Position numbers and translations under genes: made by a program
The notes under the pieces: generated by a model
What the model was told of the DNA's origin: nothing
Database searches by the model: none
The model's input: the letters and a program-made list of their open reading frames with translations, nothing else
Shown: positions 7,539 through 15,787 of the stretch, one piece after another
Position numbering within the stretch: position 1 is the stretch's first letter
How the letters are laid out: the number at the start of each line of letters is the position of its first letter
Assembly: GCF_031181555.1 (NCBI RefSeq)
Contig: NZ_JAPSKQ010000005.1
Location: 1 to 64,000, forward strand
Source of the DNA: Streptomyces sp.
GTDB lineage: Bacteria > Actinomycetota > Actinomycetes > Streptomycetales > Streptomycetaceae
DNA length: 64,000 nucleotides
Reading direction: 5' to 3'

Positions 7539-8192
7539 GTGCTCTTGCTCGCTCTGGATACCGCCACCCCCGCCGTCACCGTCGCGCTGCACGACGGCCG
7601 CGACGTCATCGCCTCGTCGAGTCAGGTGGACGCCCGCCGCCACGGTGAGCTGCTGCTCCCGGCGATCGACCGGGTGCTCGCCGAGGCCGGTCTGAAGCTG
7701 GACGCCGTCACCGGGATCGTCGCCGGCATCGGCCCGGGCCCGTACACCGGGCTGCGCGTCGGCCTGATGACCGCGGACACCTTCGGGCTCGCGCTCGGCG
7801 TCCCCGTGCACGGTGTGTGCACGCTGGACGGCCTCGCCTACGCGGCCGACCTGGAGGGCCCCTTCGTCGTGGCGACCGACGCCCGCCGCAAGGAGGTCTA
7901 CTGGGCGCGCTACGCCGACTCCCGCACCCGCCTCACCGACCCGGCCGTCGACCGGCCCGCCGCCATCGCCGAGCAGGTCAAGGGCCTGCCCGCGGTCGGC
8001 GCGGGCGCGCTGCTGTACCCCGAGACCTTCCCCAAGGCGCACGAGCCCGAGCACGTGTCCGCCGCCGCCCTGGCCCGGCTGGCCGCCGAGAGGCTGGCGG
8101 CGGGCGAGGAACTGCCCGCGCCCCGGCCGCTGTACCTGCGCCGGCCCGACGCCCAGGTCCCCAAGAACTACAAGGTGGTCACCCCCAAGTGA
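7539..8192 (+). CDS. tsaB: tRNA t6A37 biosynthesis scaffold protein TsaB
   Basis: 217-residue inactive ASKHA-fold partner of TsaD. N-terminal MLLLALDTATPAVTVAL is the conserved first strand, then RRHGELLLPAIDRVLAEAG and GIGPGPYTGLRVGL, which are diagnostic for TsaB/YeaZ. GTG 7539. The stop overlaps the rimI start by 4 nt, so tsaB, rimI and tsaD form a translationally coupled operon. TsaB bridges TsaD and TsaE in the cytoplasm. Confidence 0.95.
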   Translation: MLLLALDTATPAVTVALHDGRDVIASSSQVDARRHGELLLPAIDRVLAEAGLKLDAVTGIVAGIGPGPYTGLRVGLMTADTFGLALGVPVHGVCTLDGLAYAADLEGPFVVATDARRKEVYWARYADSRTRLTDPAVDRPAAIAEQVKGLPAVGAGALLYPETFPKAHEPEHVSAAALARLAAERLAAGEELPAPRPLYLRRPDAQVPKNYKVVTPK

Positions 8193-8689
8193 CCGGACCC
8201 GAGACTGCCGTGCTGCGCGAGATGCGCTGGTGGGACATCGATCCCGTGCTGGCTCTGGAGCGGGAGCTGTTCCCCGACGACGCCTGGTCGCGGGGGATGT
8301 TCTGGTCCGAGCTGGCCCATGCGCGCGGGCCCGGGGCGACCCGGTGCTACGTCGTGGCCCAGGAGGGCGACCGGATCGTCGGATACGCGGGACTCGCCTC
8401 CTCCGGGGACCAGGCCGACATCCAGACCATCGCCGTCACCCGCGACCACTGGGGCACCGGCCTCGGCTCGCGGCTGCTGACCGAACTGCTGCGGGCGGCG
8501 ACCGCCTTCGAGTGCGCCGAGGTGCTGCTGGAGTGCCGGATCGACAACGTCCGCGCCCAGAAGCTCTACGAGCGCTTCGGCTTCGAGACCATCGGGGTCA
8601 GGCGCGGCTACTACCAGCCGGGGAACGTGGACGCCCTGGTGATGCGCCTGACCGACCCGTCCACCCCTGCGAACCCGCGAATCCCGTGA
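8189..8689 (+). CDS. rimI: Ribosomal-protein-S18-alanine N-acetyltransferase-like GNAT protein
   Basis: 166-residue GNAT. GTG 8189 overlaps the tsaB TGA. GNAT motifs are clear: IQTIAVTRDHWGTGLGSRLL carries the acetyl-CoA pyrophosphate loop (consensus Q/R-x-x-G-x-G/A, here DHWGTGLG) and LECRIDNVRAQKLYERFGF is the RimI/NAA signature ending. It acetylates protein N-termini, classically S18 Ala; the actinobacterial substrates may be broader. Located between tsaB and tsaD as in most actinobacteria. Confidence 0.92.
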   Translation: MTGPETAVLREMRWWDIDPVLALERELFPDDAWSRGMFWSELAHARGPGATRCYVVAQEGDRIVGYAGLASSGDQADIQTIAVTRDHWGTGLGSRLLTELLRAATAFECAEVLLECRIDNVRAQKLYERFGFETIGVRRGYYQPGNVDALVMRLTDPSTPANPRIP

Positions 8690-8713
8690 ACGGCGGACAA
8701 GGAACCGAGAGCC

Positions 8714-9811
8714 ATGGCTGACGAACCCCTGGTACTGGGGATCGAGACCTCCTGCGACGAGACCGGCGTCGGCATCGTCCGCGGCACCACCCTGCTGGCG
8801 GACGCCGTCGCCTCCAGCGTCGACGAGCACGCCCGTTTCGGCGGTGTCGTCCCGGAGGTCGCCTCCCGGGCGCACCTGGAGGCGATGGTGCCGACCATCG
8901 ACCGCGCGCTGAAGGAGGCGGGGGTGAGCGCGCGCGACCTGGACGGCATCGCCGTCACCGCCGGCCCCGGCCTCGCCGGCGCGCTGCTGGTCGGCGTCTC
9001 GGCGGCCAAGGCGTACGCCTACGCCCTCGGCAAGCCCCTGTACGGCGTCAACCACCTCGCCTCGCACATCTGCGTCGACCAGCTCGAGCACGGGGCGCTG
9101 CCCGAGCCGACGATGGCGCTGCTGGTGTCCGGCGGGCACTCCTCGCTGCTGCTGTCGAGCGACATCACCTCCGACGTCCGCCCGATGGGCGCCACCATCG
9201 ACGACGCGGCGGGCGAGGCCTTCGACAAGATCGCCCGCGTGCTGGACCTCGGCTTCCCCGGCGGCCCGGTCATCGACCGGTACGCGAAGGAGGGCGACCC
9301 GGACGCGATCGCGTTCCCGCGCGGCCTGACCGGGCCGCGCGACCCGGCGTACGACTTCTCCTTCTCCGGGCTGAAGACGGCCGTGGCCCGCTGGATCGAG
9401 GCGAAGCGGGCGGCGGGGGAGGAGGTGCCGGTGCGCGATGTGGCGGCCTCCTTCCAGGAGGCGGTCGTGGACGTGCTCACCCGCAAGGCCGTGCGCGCCT
9501 GCAAGGACGAGGGCGTCGACCACCTGATGATCGGCGGCGGGGTGGCCGCCAACTCCCGGCTGCGGTCCCTCGCCCAGGAGCGCTGCGAGGCGGCCGGCAT
9601 CCGGCTGCGCGTGCCGCGGCCCAAGCTGTGCACGGACAACGGCGCGATGGTCGCGGCACTGGGCGCGGAGATGGTCGCCCGGGGCCGCCCGGCCTCCGAC
9701 TGGGACCTGTCGGCGGACTCCTCGCTGCCGGTGACGGACCCGCACGTGCCGGGCGAGGCCCACTCCCACGACCACGTGCACGAGATCGGCAAGGAGAACC
9801 TGTACTCGTGA
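8714..9811 (+). CDS. tsaD: tRNA N6-adenosine threonylcarbamoyltransferase TsaD
   Basis: 365-residue ASKHA-fold enzyme that transfers the threonylcarbamoyl group to tRNA A37. Signature [12 protein letters not shown] at the N-terminus; metal-binding HxxxH in [12 protein letters not shown] (His114, His118); [10 protein letters not shown] nucleotide loop; [11 protein letters not shown] and CTDNGAMVA near the C-terminus. Length is slightly longer than E. coli TsaD through a His/Asp-rich C-terminal tail (SHDHVHEIG). Last Tsa gene of the operon; it overlaps the next gene by 4 nt. Confidence 0.96.
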   Translation: MADEPLVLGIETSCDETGVGIVRGTTLLADAVASSVDEHARFGGVVPEVASRAHLEAMVPTIDRALKEAGVSARDLDGIAVTAGPGLAGALLVGVSAAKAYAYALGKPLYGVNHLASHICVDQLEHGALPEPTMALLVSGGHSSLLLSSDITSDVRPMGATIDDAAGEAFDKIARVLDLGFPGGPVIDRYAKEGDPDAIAFPRGLTGPRDPAYDFSFSGLKTAVARWIEAKRAAGEEVPVRDVAASFQEAVVDVLTRKAVRACKDEGVDHLMIGGGVAANSRLRSLAQERCEAAGIRLRVPRPKLCTDNGAMVAALGAEMVARGRPASDWDLSADSSLPVTDPHVPGEAHSHDHVHEIGKENLYS

Positions 9812-10071
9812 CGGTCGCGCTGATGTGGGAGGCCCGGGCGGTGCCCGGCCGGGGTGCCGACCTGCTGGCCTGGGCGCAGGAGCGGGCGCGGGAGCTGTCC
9901 GGACGGCCCCTGCGCCGGGAGACCTTCCGCGCCCCGCAGGACCGCGTCCTGGTCGTCACCTGGTGGGACGCCCCGTACGACGCGGAACTCCCCGAGCTGC
10001 CGGAGCCGGACGGGGAACTGGTCACGCGGGCGGCGCACCGGTGGCGGTTCGAGTCGCTCGGAGGCACCTGA
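9808..10071 (+). CDS. Small conserved protein with monooxygenase-like (ABM) fold, function unknown
   Basis: 87 residues. GTG 9808 overlaps the tsaD stop (GTGA), so it is coupled to the t6A operon. The alternating pattern [40 protein letters not shown] and [11 protein letters not shown] resembles the short dimeric antibiotic-biosynthesis-monooxygenase ferredoxin-like fold. No catalytic residues can be named, and fold assignment is by eye only. Its gene order in the operon suggests a conserved streptomycete accessory gene. Confidence 0.75.
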   Translation: MTVALMWEARAVPGRGADLLAWAQERARELSGRPLRRETFRAPQDRVLVVTWWDAPYDAELPELPEPDGELVTRAAHRWRFESLGGT

Positions 10072-10407
10072 CCCCGCGTCGGCCGGAGCGCGGCCGTACG
10101 CCAGGACGCCCGCCCGGCGCAGCATGTCCCCGTAGGGGTCGGTGACCAGGTGGCCCACGTTGCCCAGGCGGGCCGGCCGCCACCGGGCCGCGGCGTGGCC
10201 GCGGTTCAACGAACCGGTCGGCCTGCTGCGGGACGACCTCGGCGTGGCGCCGGTGCTCTCCCGGGAGGAACCGCCGGAGGACTCGCCGCGCGCGGCCGTC
10301 GCCGGCCTCCGGGCGTGACGCCGGTGGTGAGCAGGGGGTACGGCACCTGCTCACCACCGGTACCGGACGCCGGGGCGGAACCCGGCGAAGGGGCGGGCCC
10401 GGGCGGG
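10072..10407. other. Spacer between tsaD operon and GH3 gene, possible gene remnant
   Basis: 336 bp without a confident gene. Plus-strand frame 10187-10318 reads as plausible protein ending (WPRFNEPVGLLRDDLGVAPV, then LSREEPPEDSPRAAVAGLRA, stop 10316-10318) with no start or recognisable domain. A minus-strand frame around 10080-10209 also reads plausibly (NVGHLVTDPYGDMLRRAG). Only one can be real, if either; I treat both as possible decayed fragments. A short dyad GGTGAGCAGG.../CCTGCTCACC lies at 10324-10357 and may terminate the converging GH3 transcript. Confidence 0.3.
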
Positions 10408-12720
10408 TCACTCCGCCGCGGACACCTCCGTCCCGCACCGCAGCCGCCGGTCCGCCCCCGGCGTCCGCGTCGGGCCCGTGAGGAGGAGGCGGACGGTGTG
10501 GCGGACGTCCGCGCTCGATGCCGCCAGCCGCAGCTCCAGGGCGCCCGGTTCGACGACGCGGGCGCCCGTGCGGTCGGTGAACGCCGAGAGGTCGGCGTGG
10601 AAGCGGAAGGTCACCCGCGCCGCCGCGCCCGGAGCCAGTTCCACCCGCTGGTAGCCGATCAGGCGGACGTCCGGACGGGTCACCGACGCCACCGGGTCGT
10701 GCAGGTAGAGCTGCACGACCTCGGCGCCCTCGCGGTCGCCCGTGTTGCGCACGGTCAGGGACACGTCGTACGACCCGTCCGTCGCGAGCTCCACCGGCGC
10801 GTCGCCGCCCGTGCGGTCCTCCCAGGCGAACGTCGTGTACGAGCGGCCGTGGCCGAAGGCGTACAGCGGGGTCGGGTCGAGGTTGCTGACCTCGCCCGCC
10901 AGGCCCAGCGGCGGCTGGAGGTAGGTCCACGGCTGGCCACCGGGCAGCCGCGGCACGCTCACCGGCAGCCGGCCGGAGGGGTTGACGCGGCCCGACAGCA
11001 CTCCCGCCACCGCCGGGCCGCCCTCCTCCCCCGGGAAGAAGGCCTGGACGGCGGCGCCCAGGCGGCCCTGCCAGCGGCCGAGCGCGTACGGGCGCCCGGT
11101 GAGCAGCACCAGCACGACCGGCACCCCCGTGGCGACCAGCGCGTCCAGCAGGTCCGCCTGGACGCCGGGCAGGTTCAGGTCGGTCGCGTCGCAGCCCTCG
11201 CCGGAGGTGCCGCGGCCGAACAGGCCCGCCCGGTCGCCGAGCACCGCCACGCACACGTCCGCCTCGGCGGCGCGTGCCACCGCCTCCTCGAAGCCCGCGG
11301 TGCCGGGGCCGGAGGTGTCACAGCCCTCCGCGAACGTCACCTTGGCGTCGGGCAGCTCGGCGCGCAGCGACTCCAGCACGGTCGGGACCTCGACGCCCGT
11401 CGGGACGCCGGGGTGGTGGGGGAGGACGTGGGACGGGAAGGAGTAGCAGCCCAGCATGGCCAGCGCGTCGTCGGCGCGGGGCCCGACGACCGCGATCCGG
11501 GTGTCGGGGGAGAGCGGGAGCAGGCCGTCGGGGTTGTCCAGCAGGACCACCGACTCCTCGGCCAGGCGGCGGGCCACGGCGCGGTTCCCGGCGGAGTCGA
11601 GGTCGACCGGGGCGGCCGGCTCAGGGGTCCAGTCCTCGTCCAGCAGGCCCAGTTCGCACTTCTGGAGCAGGACCCGGCGGGCCGCCCGGTCCACCAGCTC
11701 CGGCGGGACCTCGCCGGCCCGGACCGCCTCCAGCAGGGGCTCGCCGTAGCACTTGAGGGTGGGCAGCTCGACGTCGATGCCGGCCAGCAGCGCCGCGTGC
11801 GCCGCCTCGGCCGGGGTGCCGGCCACCCGGTGCAGGGTCTGCAGGAAGCCGATGCCGAAGTAGTCGGAGACGACCGTTCCGGTGAACTCCCACTCCTCGC
11901 GCAGGAGCCGGGTGAGCAGCCCCGGGTCGGCCGACGCGGGCACGCCGTCGGTCTCGGTGTACGCGGCCATCACCGAACGTGCCCCGCCCTCGCGCAGCGC
12001 CATCTCGAACGGCGGCAGGGTGACGTCGGCGAACTCCCGGACCCCGGCCCGCACCGGCGCGAGGTTGCGCGCCCCGGCCGAGGCGGCGTACCCGGCGAAG
12101 TGCTTGAGCGTGGCGACGACCCCGGCGGACTCGAGGCCGCGCACATACGCGGTGCCGATCGTGCCGACCAGGTACGGGTCCTCGCCGATGGTCTCCTCCA
12201 CCCGGCCCCAGCGCGGATCCCGCACGACGTCCAGGACGGGCGCGAGGCCCTGGTGGACGCCGGCCGAGCGCAGGTCCTGGCCGATGCGCCGGGCCATCCG
12301 CTCCACCAGCTCGGGGTCGAAGCTCGCGCCCCAGGCCAGCGGGACGGGGTAGGCGGTGGCCCGCCAGGCGGTGAACCCGGCCAGGCACTCCTCGTGCGCG
12401 ACCGCCGGGATGCCGAACCGGCCGGCCGCGGCGATCCGGCGCTGGGCGCGGGCCAGTGCCCGCGCGCCGAGGTCCGGGTCGACGGGGGCCGTGCCGTAGG
12501 AGCGGGTGATCTGGCCGAGGCCGAGGGTGATCAGCTCGTCCCAGTCGTAGTCCGAGGTCATGTCGTGCTGGTGCGGGGCGACACCGCCGCCGTCGGTGTC
12601 GGCGCCCACCCACACGCCGTACAGCTGGGCGGTCTTCTCCTCCAGGGTCATCCGGGAGAGCAGGTCGTCGACGCGGGCGGCAGCGGGCAGGGCGGGGTCA
12701 CGCCAGGGCACGGGGGTCAT
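10408..12720 (-). CDS. GH3-family beta-glycosidase (beta-glucosidase/beta-xylosidase)
   Basis: 770 residues with no signal peptide, so probably intracellular, acting on imported oligosaccharides. N-terminal GH3 barrel: LLSRMTLEEKTAQL, DVVRDPRWGRVEETIGEDPYL, ATLKHFAGY and the nucleophile strand TGTVVSDYFGIG (Asp in SDY). The second alpha/beta domain has VLGDRAG and LLTGRPYAL, and a C-terminal fibronectin III-like domain follows (PLYAFGHGRSYTTF, VRNTGDREGAEVVQLY). Glucosidase versus xylosidase cannot be settled from motifs. Transcribed divergently from a LacI regulator with dyads between them, indicating substrate induction. Confidence 0.93.
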   Translation of the reverse strand: MTPVPWRDPALPAAARVDDLLSRMTLEEKTAQLYGVWVGADTDGGGVAPHQHDMTSDYDWDELITLGLGQITRSYGTAPVDPDLGARALARAQRRIAAAGRFGIPAVAHEECLAGFTAWRATAYPVPLAWGASFDPELVERMARRIGQDLRSAGVHQGLAPVLDVVRDPRWGRVEETIGEDPYLVGTIGTAYVRGLESAGVVATLKHFAGYAASAGARNLAPVRAGVREFADVTLPPFEMALREGGARSVMAAYTETDGVPASADPGLLTRLLREEWEFTGTVVSDYFGIGFLQTLHRVAGTPAEAAHAALLAGIDVELPTLKCYGEPLLEAVRAGEVPPELVDRAARRVLLQKCELGLLDEDWTPEPAAPVDLDSAGNRAVARRLAEESVVLLDNPDGLLPLSPDTRIAVVGPRADDALAMLGCYSFPSHVLPHHPGVPTGVEVPTVLESLRAELPDAKVTFAEGCDTSGPGTAGFEEAVARAAEADVCVAVLGDRAGLFGRGTSGEGCDATDLNLPGVQADLLDALVATGVPVVLVLLTGRPYALGRWQGRLGAAVQAFFPGEEGGPAVAGVLSGRVNPSGRLPVSVPRLPGGQPWTYLQPPLGLAGEVSNLDPTPLYAFGHGRSYTTFAWEDRTGGDAPVELATDGSYDVSLTVRNTGDREGAEVVQLYLHDPVASVTRPDVRLIGYQRVELAPGAAARVTFRFHADLSAFTDRTGARVVEPGALELRLAASSADVRHTVRLLLTGPTRTPGADRRLRCGTEVSAAE

Positions 12721-12773
12721 GAAGCTCCTGTCGGGTGGACGGACGGCCCCTTCATGAACGCGTGGTACGAATG

Positions 12774-12804
12774 TTTCGAAATATGCATCGAATGTTCCGG
12801 GAAC
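12774..12804. promoter_or_regulatory. Candidate LacI-family operator region in the GH3/LacI divergent promoter
   Basis: Two dyads lie in the 138-bp divergent spacer: TTTCGAAA (12774-12781) and GTTCCGGGAAC (12794-12804), centres about 21-22 bp apart or two helical turns. CGAATGTTTCG and CGAATGTTCCG are near-identical direct repeats covering both. CG-centred GAAA/TTTC sites are typical of streptomycete LacI regulators of glycosidases. Confidence 0.55.
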
Positions 12805-12858
12805 CTATGGTGCCCGGAGGGCTTCGTCAAGGGGGCCCGCAGAGATACGATCGCCGCC

Positions 12859-13911
12859 ATGACTTCCCCGCAGCCCGCTGAAACCCGGACGCGAGGGCGC
12901 AGCGCGCAGACCGCGACCCTCGCCGAAATCGCCCGCGAGGCCGGTGTCTCCGCGCCGACTGTTTCGAAGGTCCTCAACGGTCGCGCCGATGTCGCCCCCG
13001 CCACCCGCAGCCGGGTCGAGGGACTGCTGCGCGCCCACGGCTACCGGCGCCGACGCGCCGAGGCCACCCGTTCCCCCCTGATCGACCTGGTCTTCCACGA
13101 GCTGGAGAGCGCCTGGGCGATGGAGGTCATCCGGGGCGTGGAGAACGTGGCCCGGGACGCGGGCCTCAGCGTCGTGCTCTCCGAGAGCGCGGGGCGGCTC
13201 ACCCCGGGACGCACCTGGGCCGACCAGGTCGCCGCGCGCCGCCCGCACGGCGTGATCCTCGTGCTGTCCGGTCTGGACGAGTCCGGGCGGGCGCTGCTGA
13301 CCAGCCGCTCCATCCCGTTCGTGGTGATGGACCCGGCCGGTGATCCGGGCACCGACGTGCCGTCCATCGGCGCGACCAACTGGCAGGGCGGGCTCGCCGC
13401 CACCCGGCACCTGGTCGATCTGGGCCACACCAGGATCGGGGCGATCAGCGGGCCCTCGCGGATGATGTGCAGCCGCGCCCGCATCGACGGCTACCGCGCC
13501 GCCCTGGAGACCGCCGGGCTGCCGGTGGACCCCGGGCTGATCGTGACGGGCGACTTCCACCACGAGGCCGGCTACCGGCAGGGCCTCGCCCTGCTGCGCC
13601 GGGACGACCGGCCCACCGCCGTCTTCGCCGGCAACGACCTCCAGGCCCTCGGGCTGTACGAGGCCGCGCGCGAGCTGGGGCTGCGGATCCCCGAGGACCT
13701 GAGCGTGGTCGGGTTCGACGACCTGCCGGTGGCCCGCTGGGTGGGGCCGCCGCTGACGACCGTGCGGCAGCCGCTGACGGAGATGGCGGAGGCGGCGGCC
13801 AAGCTGGTCCTCGACCTCGGCAAGGACGAGAACCCGGTGGCGGCGACCCGGGTGGAGCTGGCGACGAGCCTGGTGGTGCGCAGCAGCACGGCGGCCCCGG
13901 CGGGGATGTGA
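12859..13911 (+). CDS. LacI-family transcriptional regulator of the GH3 gene
   Basis: 350 residues. ATG 12859 begins a short basic leader, then the LacI helix-turn-helix TLAEIAREAGVSAPTVSKVLN (residues about 20-41) and hinge helix. The periplasmic-binding-protein-like effector domain follows (VILVLSGLDESG, IGAISGPSRMMCSRARIDGY, AVFAGNDLQALGLY, IPEDLSVVGFDDLPVARW). It probably represses the divergent GH3 gene and itself, releasing with a cello- or xylo-oligosaccharide; the ligand is inferred. A further dyad of the same type lies after its stop codon. Confidence 0.93.
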   Translation: MTSPQPAETRTRGRSAQTATLAEIAREAGVSAPTVSKVLNGRADVAPATRSRVEGLLRAHGYRRRRAEATRSPLIDLVFHELESAWAMEVIRGVENVARDAGLSVVLSESAGRLTPGRTWADQVAARRPHGVILVLSGLDESGRALLTSRSIPFVVMDPAGDPGTDVPSIGATNWQGGLAATRHLVDLGHTRIGAISGPSRMMCSRARIDGYRAALETAGLPVDPGLIVTGDFHHEAGYRQGLALLRRDDRPTAVFAGNDLQALGLYEAARELGLRIPEDLSVVGFDDLPVARWVGPPLTTVRQPLTEMAEAAAKLVLDLGKDENPVAATRVELATSLVVRSSTAAPAGM

Positions 13912-13958
13912 GCCCGCCGGGCGACGTCGCTGCCGGATGAAGTCGGCCGTCGGTCCTT

Positions 13959-13969
13959 CGAAACTTTCG
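13959..13969. promoter_or_regulatory. LacI-type dyad CGAAACTTTCG downstream of the regulator
   Basis: Perfect GAAA-N-TTTC type palindrome about 50 bp after the lacI stop and 105 bp before the LCP gene. It could be an auxiliary looping site for the regulator or an operator for the LCP promoter (CATAAT at 14048-14053). Confidence 0.4.
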
Positions 13970-14073
13970 GAGGGGGTGGGAGGGCGTCGCGGGCTCTTCG
14001 GAGTCTGAGAATTTCCCAAGAAAACCGGTCCGGAGGTCGTTGCTCGTCATAATTCGGACTTACGTTCCTGTTC

Positions 14074-15156
14074 GTGACGGGACATCAGGGGAGCGGCGGA
14101 ACCGGTGACGACGGGGCCGGTGACGAGTCCGGGGGCGCGGGCGCGGAAGCGGGCACGGGCGGACGGGCGGCCCGGCGGGTGCGGGTGCTGAGGATCGCCG
14201 GACTCGCGCTGGCGGGCGTGCTCGTCCTGGGCGCCGGGGCGGCGGGCTGGGCGTACTGGCAGCTGAACGACAACATACGAAGCGTCGACATCGACAGCGC
14301 CCTGGGCGACGACCGCCCCGCCAGGCCCCTGACCGCCCCGTCCCCGGACGCCTCCGCCCCGGCCCCGCCCGTGCCGACCGGGTCCCTGAACATCCTGGTC
14401 CTCGGCTCGGACTCGCGCGGCGGCGACGGCGCCGGCGCCCGTTCCGACACCGCCATGATCGTCCACCTCGACGCCGGCCGGACCGGCGCGACGGTGGTCA
14501 GCATCCCGCGCGACACCCTCGTCGACCGGCCCTCGTGCCCGCTGCCGGACGGGGGAGCGACCCGGCCGGTGTCCGGCGCGATGTTCAACAGCGCGTACGC
14601 GGTGGGCGGGCCGGTGTGCGCGGTGAAGACCGCGGAGGCGCTCACGGACGTCCGCATGGACCACTACGTCGAGATCGACTTCGCCGGCTTCGAGGGCCTG
14701 GTCGACACGCTCGGCGGGGTCACCGTCACCACGGACGAGGACATCGACGACGACCGGAGCCGTCTGCGCCTGGAGGCGGGCACCCACCACCTCGACGGCG
14801 CGGACGCCCTCGCCCTGGCCCGCACCCGGTACGGCATCGGCGACGGCGGCGACCTGGGCCGCATCGGGCTCCAGCACCAGCTGGTGAAGGCCCTGCTGGA
14901 GCGGGTCGCGGAGCAGGACCTGCTGACCGACCCGGTGAGGCTGTACGAGGTCGCCGACGCCGTCACCGGCAGCCTCACGACCGACACCGGCCTGGACTCG
15001 CTGGGCGAGCTGACGCGGTTCGGCCGGAGCCTGCGGGACCTGTCGTCGGCCGGCGTCACGACCCTCACCATGCCGGTGCTGCCGGCGCCCTGGGACGGCA
15101 ACCGGGTGGTGGCGGACGAGCCGGAGGCGGAGGAGCTGTGGGCGTCGCTGAGGTGA
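14074..15156 (+). CDS. LytR-CpsA-Psr (LCP) family membrane phosphotransferase
   Basis: 360 residues. GTG 14074 lacks an obvious ribosome-binding site; a -10-like CATAAT lies about 20 bp upstream, so the transcript may have a very short leader. A cytoplasmic Gly-rich tail is followed by a transmembrane helix (residues about 38-60) and an extracellular LCP domain: LNILVLGSDSRGG, SDTAMIVHLD, VSIPRDTLVD, DGADALALARTRYG (pyrophosphate-binding Arg residues) and DLGRIGLQHQLVKALL. LCP enzymes attach teichoic-acid-like or polysaccharide polymers to peptidoglycan; the polymer here is unknown. Length is normal for a single-domain LCP without the LytR_C domain. Confidence 0.92.
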   Translation: MTGHQGSGGTGDDGAGDESGGAGAEAGTGGRAARRVRVLRIAGLALAGVLVLGAGAAGWAYWQLNDNIRSVDIDSALGDDRPARPLTAPSPDASAPAPPVPTGSLNILVLGSDSRGGDGAGARSDTAMIVHLDAGRTGATVVSIPRDTLVDRPSCPLPDGGATRPVSGAMFNSAYAVGGPVCAVKTAEALTDVRMDHYVEIDFAGFEGLVDTLGGVTVTTDEDIDDDRSRLRLEAGTHHLDGADALALARTRYGIGDGGDLGRIGLQHQLVKALLERVAEQDLLTDPVRLYEVADAVTGSLTTDTGLDSLGELTRFGRSLRDLSSAGVTTLTMPVLPAPWDGNRVVADEPEAEELWASLR

Positions 15157-15255
15157 GTCCCCGGAGCGGACCCGGCCCGCGGGAGCGTACGGCCGGGAAA
15201 ATTCTCGGAGAATCTTGAAGGAACCGGGGAGGCCGCCGAATAAATCGAGAGAGGC

Positions 15256-15282
15256 TGTCGATCCCGGCGTCACCCGTTCGAC
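15256..15282 (+). promoter_or_regulatory. Predicted ECF42 sigma-dependent promoter
   Basis: TGTCGA (15256-15261), a 17-nt spacer, then CGAC (15279-15282), located 53 bp upstream of the DGPF gene. This matches the bipartite target motif reported for ECF42 in S. venezuelae (TGTCGA / CGA[T]C, recalled), and the ECF42 gene itself lies next door. Confidence 0.75.
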
Positions 15283-15334
15283 GCAGGGGTGAGAGGCCGG
15301 GAAGGACCCGGCCCGCACGACACCAGGAGTCGCG

Positions 15335-15691
15335 ATGCCGCGCTATCTCTCCCTGATCCGGATCGACGAGAACAACACCCCCGCCGGGGGACCCAGCCCC
15401 GAGCTGATGCAGCGCATGGGTGAGCTGATCGAGGAGATGACCAAGGCCGGGGTCCTGCTCGACACCGCGGGGCTGCACCCGACCGCCCAGGGCACCCGGG
15501 TGCACTACGAGGGCGGACAGCTCTCCGTCACCGACGGGCCGTTCACCGAGTCCAAGGAGGTCATCGGCGGCTACGCCCTGATGCAGGCCAAGGACAAGGC
15601 CGAGGCGATCGAGTGGACCAAGCGGTTCCTGAAGGTGCACGAGGAGCACTGGACGGTGACCAGCGAGGTGCGGGAGATCGTGGAGCACTGA
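15335..15691 (+). CDS. DGPF-motif (YCII-related) protein, ECF42 partner
   Basis: 118 residues. The conserved VTDGPFTESKEVIGGYALMQ segment gives the family its DGPF name; MPRYLSLIRIDE is the usual YCII-like first strand. A small ferredoxin-like fold of unknown enzymology. Genes of this family are almost always adjacent to ECF42 sigma factors and are their direct targets. A predicted ECF42 promoter lies upstream and the sigma gene follows 96 bp later on the same strand. Confidence 0.92.
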   Translation: MPRYLSLIRIDENNTPAGGPSPELMQRMGELIEEMTKAGVLLDTAGLHPTAQGTRVHYEGGQLSVTDGPFTESKEVIGGYALMQAKDKAEAIEWTKRFLKVHEEHWTVTSEVREIVEH

Positions 15692-15787
15692 GCGGGCCGG
15701 GCGCCGGGCGGGCCGAGCGGGTCCTCCGCCGGGTCCCCGGCGGCCCCTCCTTGGCCGGGCCGCCGTACGGGTGTCTGATGGTGGGCT

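Noticed and set aside
10080..10209. Minus-strand ORF fragment (NVGHLVTDPYGDMLRRAG) between tsaD operon and GH3
   Set aside because: No start site or domain, conflicts with a plus-strand frame of equal quality; kept only as a possible remnant in the spacer entry.
10150..12858. Plus-strand N-terminal extension of the LacI reading frame
   Set aside because: The frame is open for about 900 codons before the LacI helix-turn-helix but is antisense to the GH3 gene; LacI proteins start just before the HTH, at 12859.
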